DNA from: Vibrio gazogenes
GTDB lineage: Bacteria; Pseudomonadota; Gammaproteobacteria; Enterobacterales; Vibrionaceae
DNA: 64,000 nucleotides
NCBI RefSeq assembly: GCF_002196515.1
Contig: NZ_CP018835.1
Span: 2,976,001-3,040,000, forward strand
Direction of reading: 5' to 3'
Positions 60,610 through 64,000 of this stretch are shown here, piece after piece (the first letter of the stretch is position 1; each line of letters opens with the position of its first letter). The translations under genes and the position numbers were made by a program. A model generated the notes under the pieces. The model was given only the letters and a program-made list of their open reading frames with translations, ran no database searches and was not told the DNA's origin.

Positions 60610-60652
60610 TTGCAATATGCAATTCTCGATGCGAACATTATGCAAAATGCAA
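60610..60652 (-). promoter_or_regulatory. Two LuxO binding sites between qrr1 and luxO
   Basis: TTGCAATATGCAA (60610-60622) fits the LuxO consensus TTGCA-N3-TGCAA perfectly; ATGCAAAATGCAA (60640-60652) fits with one mismatch. They lie about 88-130 bases upstream of the qrr1 start, a normal enhancer distance, and 18-61 bases ahead of luxO, where bound LuxO could also repress its own gene. Confidence 0.88.
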
Positions 60653-60670
60653 TTTTGAGTTGGCTAAGTT

Positions 60671-62071
60671 ATGCAATCTGAACAGTTACCACAAAAAAGT
60701 AGATATCTACTGATGGTTGAAGATACAGCGTCTGTTGCTGTGCTGTATCGAACCTATCTTGAGCCTCTGAATATTGACATCAATATTGTCGGTACGGGGA
60801 AAGAGGCGTTAGAGAGTCTTGAAAAAAGAGAACCCGATCTGATTCTGCTTGATTTACGGCTTCCGGATATGACAGGGATGGACGTCTTACATGAGGTGAA
60901 ACGGAAATACCCGGATGTCCCCGTCATTTTCATGACGGCTCATGGCTCAATTGATACGGCTGTTGAAGCCATGCGCTACGGTGCTCAGGATTTTCTCATT
61001 AAACCATGCGAAGCTGACCGATTACGCGTTACAGTCAATAATGCGATTCGTAAAGCTTCAAAAATTAAGAGTGATTCCGATGATCCGCGCAGCCAAAACT
61101 ATCAGGGATTCATCGGCAGTAGTCAAACTATGCAGGCCGTGTATCGAACGATTGACTCTGCGGCAGCGAGTAAGGCCAGTATCTTTATCACTGGAGAAAG
61201 TGGCACCGGGAAAGAAGTATGTGCTGAAGCCATTCATGCTGCAAGTCGGCGAGGTGATAAACCTTTTATTGCGATTAACTGTGCAGCCATTCCGAAAGAT
61301 TTAATTGAGAGTGAACTGTTCGGTCACGTGAAAGGGGCTTTTACAGGGGCAGCAACGGATCGACAAGGCGCTGCGGAGCTCGCTGATGGCGGAACGCTAT
61401 TTCTGGATGAGCTCTGTGAGATGGATTTGGACTTACAGACGAAGCTGTTGCGGTTTATCCAAACCGGTACATTCCAGAAAGTCGGTTCATCAAAAATGAA
61501 AAGTGTTGATGTTCGCTTTGTGTGTGCGACAAACCGTGACCCGTGGAAAGAGGTTCAGGAGGGTCGTTTCCGGGAAGATTTATATTATCGTTTATATGTC
61601 ATCCCGCTTCACCTGCCGCCCCTTCGGGAGCGTGGTGATGATGTCATCGAAATCGCATATTCTTTGCTCGGTTATATGTCCAAAGAAGAAGAGAAAGATT
61701 TTGTTCGCCTTGCCGCTGAAGTCGTGGAACGTTTTAGACAGTACGAATGGCCGGGCAATGTTCGTCAATTGCAGAATGTTTTACGTAATGTTGTGGTACT
61801 GAATCATGGCAAAGAAATTACGCTGAGTATGTTACCACCGCCATTGAATCAACCGAAAGAAAGTTATCTTCGTTTGGTTCAACCGATGATGGAAGAGAGG
61901 AAACCTTCAGTCCATGAGATATTTCCGCTCTGGATGACTGAAAAAATGGCAATCGAAAATGCCATTGATGCCTGTGAAGGAAATATTCCGAAAGCCGCAG
62001 GTTATCTGGAAGTGAGTCCTTCAACCATCTACCGTAAGTTACAGTCTTGGAATGCAGAAGAGAAAGCATAG
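60671..62071 (+). CDS. luxO: Quorum-sensing response regulator LuxO
   Basis: NtrC-type sigma-54 activator. Phosphorylated at low cell density by LuxU, it turns on qrr genes. 466 aa: receiver domain (about 1-130) with phospho-accepting D61 in [18 protein letters not shown]+ domain (about 140-375) with Walker A GESGTGKE, the sigma-54 contact GAFTGA and Walker [10 protein letters not shown]-terminal Fis-type helix-turn-helix (about 425-460, [19 protein letters not shown]). Residue number 61 equals that of V. cholerae LuxO. Followed two bases later by luxU. Confidence 0.98.
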   Translation: MQSEQLPQKSRYLLMVEDTASVAVLYRTYLEPLNIDINIVGTGKEALESLEKREPDLILLDLRLPDMTGMDVLHEVKRKYPDVPVIFMTAHGSIDTAVEAMRYGAQDFLIKPCEADRLRVTVNNAIRKASKIKSDSDDPRSQNYQGFIGSSQTMQAVYRTIDSAAASKASIFITGESGTGKEVCAEAIHAASRRGDKPFIAINCAAIPKDLIESELFGHVKGAFTGAATDRQGAAELADGGTLFLDELCEMDLDLQTKLLRFIQTGTFQKVGSSKMKSVDVRFVCATNRDPWKEVQEGRFREDLYYRLYVIPLHLPPLRERGDDVIEIAYSLLGYMSKEEEKDFVRLAAEVVERFRQYEWPGNVRQLQNVLRNVVVLNHGKEITLSMLPPPLNQPKESYLRLVQPMMEERKPSVHEIFPLWMTEKMAIENAIDACEGNIPKAAGYLEVSPSTIYRKLQSWNAEEKA

Positions 62072-62073
62072 AT

Positions 62074-62424
62074 ATGAGTGAAATCATGAATCAAGCAACG
62101 ATTTCGTCATTGTCACGGGAAATAGGAGAGGACAATATTCCTGTACTACTGGATATTTTCCTCGGCGAGTTAGAAAACTATCAGGCGACGTTATCGGAAA
62201 GTGCAGAGCAAGAACAGCTTGAGCTATTGAAAGAGATCAGCCATGCACTTAAAAGTAGTGCCGCGAGCTTTGGCGCTGATCGTTTATGTGACATGGCGAT
62301 TGATATTGATACCCGAGGGAAACAAGGGTTACTGCTTAATACCAAACAGGAAAAACAGAATCTAATCAAACAGCTCCGTGAGACATACACATCTTATATG
62401 ACTTTAGTTCAGCATGAATCTTAG
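62074..62424 (+). CDS. luxU: Phosphorelay protein LuxU
   Basis: Histidine phosphotransfer protein between the hybrid sensor kinases (LuxPQ, CqsS and others) and LuxO. 116 aa from the ATG at 62074; an ATG at 62086 is an alternative and gives an N-terminus closer to V. harveyi LuxU. The phosphorylated His is in KEISHALKSSAASFGADRL. Co-transcribed with luxO. Confidence 0.95.
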   Translation: MSEIMNQATISSLSREIGEDNIPVLLDIFLGELENYQATLSESAEQEQLELLKEISHALKSSAASFGADRLCDMAIDIDTRGKQGLLLNTKQEKQNLIKQLRETYTSYMTLVQHES

Positions 62425-62431
62425 CTAATCC

Positions 62432-62470
62432 CAACGAGCAATGATGAACGTATCTCATCATTGCTCGTTG
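62432..62470. other. Long perfect hairpin between luxU and yvcK
   Basis: Sixteen-base perfect stem CAACGAGCAATGATGA / TCATCATTGCTCGTTG with a 7-nt loop between convergent genes. No T-run on either side, so a standard rho-independent stop is not certain; it may still end or protect both transcripts. Confidence 0.7.
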
Positions 62471-62476
62471 CTGATA

Positions 62477-63397
62477 TTATTTGTTATATAGCTCGTTGAT
62501 GAGCTGTTCTTCAATGACTTGCTTCAGTTTTTCCCGTTCGTGACGCCATCCTTTATCCGGGGAGGCAAGGTTACGAGTAATTATCTGACAATCTGCGGGA
62601 TATCGATCAGGTGGTGTCTCACACAAAATCAAATCCGCCAGTCGTCCGCCACAAGCCCGTTGGCACCAAATGAGTTTTCGGTTGAGATCCATCTTCTGGG
62701 CAGGCCCGTATTCCGGGGCGAGGTTGTCAATATAAATCAGAACGGCTTGGCGGTTTTTCGCAATCGCTTTACCCAACTCAGGCAGTAATAACGGCGGCAT
62801 GATGCTGGTCAAAAAACTACCGGGGCCAAGCAGAATTGCATCTGCATGATGAATTGCTTCGATTGCTTCATGTGTTGCCGGCACTTGCGGAGAAAGTTCT
62901 AGCCGTATGAGTTCTTCGGTCATTTCATCCACATTGGTTTCTCCCGTGACGATATTGCCATTAATGGCATGTGCCGAGAGATCGGCCGGGTGTTCTGACA
63001 TTGGCAGGATATTGATCGATACATTGAGCAGGGTACGAATCAAATTAATCGCTTCAAGTGGCCGGACGGATAAGTTATCCAACGCAGTTAACATCAGATT
63101 CCCTAAATTATGTCCATCAAGCTCACCTTGTCCTCGGAAGCGGTATTCAAACATCATCGAAGCGGTCGAGGGCTCGGTAATCAGCTGGTTGATACAATTC
63201 CGCGTGTCTCCCCAGGCAATTCCACCCTGACAGTGACGGATCCGTCCCGTCGAGCCGCCGTTATCCGTTGTTGCAACAATGCCGGTTGCATTGGAACCAA
63301 AATCGCGGATCGCAGCTAATACACGCCCGAGTCCATGTCCTCCGCCAATCGCAACAACTTTTTTCTCTTGGTAGAGTCTTTTTTGATAAGAATTCAT
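62477..63397 (-). CDS. yvcK: YvcK/CofD-like gluconeogenesis factor
   Basis: Member of the YvcK/CofD family (E. coli YbhK), nucleotide-sugar binding proteins tied to cell shape on gluconeogenic carbon in Bacillus; the role in Vibrio is unknown. 306 aa from the ATG at 63397, with another ATG at 63406 and no clear ribosome-binding site for either. VVAIGGGHGLGRVLAAIRD at the N-terminus, TTDNGGSTGRIR, GDTRNCINQL and DAILLGPGSFLTSIMPPLL are characteristic. It lies between luxU and moaA as in other vibrios, divergent from moaA. Confidence 0.9.
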   Translation of the reverse strand: MNSYQKRLYQEKKVVAIGGGHGLGRVLAAIRDFGSNATGIVATTDNGGSTGRIRHCQGGIAWGDTRNCINQLITEPSTASMMFEYRFRGQGELDGHNLGNLMLTALDNLSVRPLEAINLIRTLLNVSINILPMSEHPADLSAHAINGNIVTGETNVDEMTEELIRLELSPQVPATHEAIEAIHHADAILLGPGSFLTSIMPPLLLPELGKAIAKNRQAVLIYIDNLAPEYGPAQKMDLNRKLIWCQRACGGRLADLILCETPPDRYPADCQIITRNLASPDKGWRHEREKLKQVIEEQLINELYNK

Positions 63398-63574
63398 TGT
63401 TATCATTATCTATCAGTGAACCGCGATTAAGATTAGTTGAATTTTTTGATCCAGAATACTTCTTCTGTGAAAATTTGGTTGGAACACTCAAATTTTTTGA
63501 TATGGAAGTAGGATCTGTTCAAAAAAATTTGTAAACTGAAAAACATGTTAATTGTGATGACACATGTCTCATAG

Positions 63575-63700
63575 TTGCCATAGCTCCGAGTTTGACGGGC
63601 TAAGTTCCGGATGGAATAGGCTTGTTAAACCTGTGGTCGATGTTGATGACCCGAGGGTGGGATTGGAAATGATCTTGCCTCCCGTGTTTGGAAAGGTGTT
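63575..63700 (+). ncRNA. Molybdenum-cofactor (Moco) riboswitch ahead of moaA
   Basis: The leader just before the moaA start reads GAAATGATCTTGCCTCCCGT then GTTTGGAAAGGTGTTCC, very close to the conserved 3' part of the Moco RNA motif in the E. coli moaA leader. Upstream CCGAGTTTGACGGGC and GTTCCGGATGGAATAGG could form the remaining helices. The ribosome-binding site lies inside the motif, which fits translational control. The 5' boundary is approximate. Confidence 0.85.
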
Positions 63701-63702
63701 CC

Positions 63703-64000
63703 ATGGCTCAATTTGAAGATAGCTTTCAGCGTAAATTTTACTATTTACGTCTGTCGTTGACGGACGTATGCAATTTTAAATGTACCTACTGTTTACCGGA
63801 CGGATATCAGGCAGAGGCTCAGCGGCCTCAGTTTTTATCATTGCCGGAAATTCAGCGGGTTGTCACCGCATTCGCAAGTTGCGGAACCTCTAAAGTGCGG
63901 TTAACCGGTGGTGAACCGACACTACGTCGGGATTTTACCGATATCATCCATCTCGTCTCCTCTACTCCCGGCATTGAACAAGTGGCGATGACCACCAACG
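63703..64000 (+). CDS. moaA: GTP 3',8-cyclase MoaA, 5' part
   Basis: Radical-SAM enzyme of the first step of molybdenum cofactor synthesis. The first 99 codons are present; the gene runs off the right edge (usual length about 330). The radical-[11 protein letters not shown] motif and the [14 protein letters not shown] segment that binds SAM are visible. It starts [21 protein letters not shown]. Likely first gene of a moa operon under the riboswitch just upstream. Confidence 0.97.
   Translation, partial: MAQFEDSFQRKFYYLRLSLTDVCNFKCTYCLPDGYQAEAQRPQFLSLPEIQRVVTAFASCGTSKVRLTGGEPTLRRDFTDIIHLVSSTPGIEQVAMTTN

Overview
The window is chromosomal DNA of a Vibrionaceae member, almost certainly a Vibrio. 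The evidence is gene content plus order: toxS-toxR next to divergent htpG, a HubP-type FimV, MotY, a Qrr small RNA between uvrB and luxO-luxU, an rnf/rsx operon, and a crr-ptsI-ptsH / cysK / cysZ / zipA-ligA block. From memory the overall order follows Vibrio cholerae chromosome 1. The species cannot be named from the sequence alone.

Layout. 1-8.5 kb: 5' part of miaB (runs off the left edge), ubiF, the PTS operon ptsH-ptsI-crr, cysK, cysZ. 7.6-11.1 kb: zipA, ligA, a cueR-type regulator. 11.1-14.1 kb: ybbN/cnoX, an SDR oxidoreductase, a YfcH-like epimerase. 14.4-16.7 kb: a translationally coupled cassette of two DUF1538 membrane proteins (UmpA/UmpB type), a PII-like protein and a CBS-pair protein. 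16.7-18.6 kb: a SelW/Rdx protein and toxRS. 18.9-25.2 kb: htpG, adk, hemH, rfaH, asnB. 25.5-29 kb: nagC and glnS, with the nagA/nagE genes one would expect between them missing. 29.3-34.1 kb: the giant polar organiser gene hubP/fimV with a long acidic repeat array. 34.2-40 kb: truA, accD, folC, dedD, cvpA, purF, with a PurR box ahead of cvpA. 40.2-45.4 kb: an antiporter, rnt, motY, gloA, an ExuR-like GntR regulator, nth. 45.4-51.6 kb: rsxABCDGE (rnf), whose rsxC carries a second in-gene repeat array. 51.9-56.2 kb: an acetoin/2,3-butanediol cluster (budC-alsS-budA with divergent alsR). 56.5-58.4 kb: a poorly known protein, a palindromic element, tRNA-Asn and a non-coding stretch with paired DnaA boxes. 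58.4-62.4 kb: uvrB, Qrr1, luxO, luxU. 62.5-64 kb: a YvcK/CofD-like gene and, behind a molybdenum-cofactor riboswitch, the start of moaA (runs off the right edge).

How the parts work together. Several neighbouring units are functional modules: phosphoenolpyruvate-dependent sugar uptake (HPr-EI-EIIAGlc); sulfate uptake and cysteine synthesis (cysZ, cysK); a putative cation/proton exchange module with nucleotide-sensing accessory proteins; pyruvate overflow to acetoin and butanediol; an ion-pumping ferredoxin:NAD oxidoreductase; and the quorum-sensing phosphorelay LuxU-LuxO acting through sigma-54 on the adjacent Qrr1 RNA.

Most of the window is ordinary core genome. The parts that deserve a second look are the two in-frame repeat arrays (hubP and rsxC), the DUF1538/PII/CBS cassette, the missing nag genes, the rsxA-uvrB interval with its accessory genes and palindromes, and several unassigned hairpins in PTS, adk and luxU/yvcK intergenic DNA. 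I did not find a CRISPR array, an intact insertion sequence or a clear phage segment.
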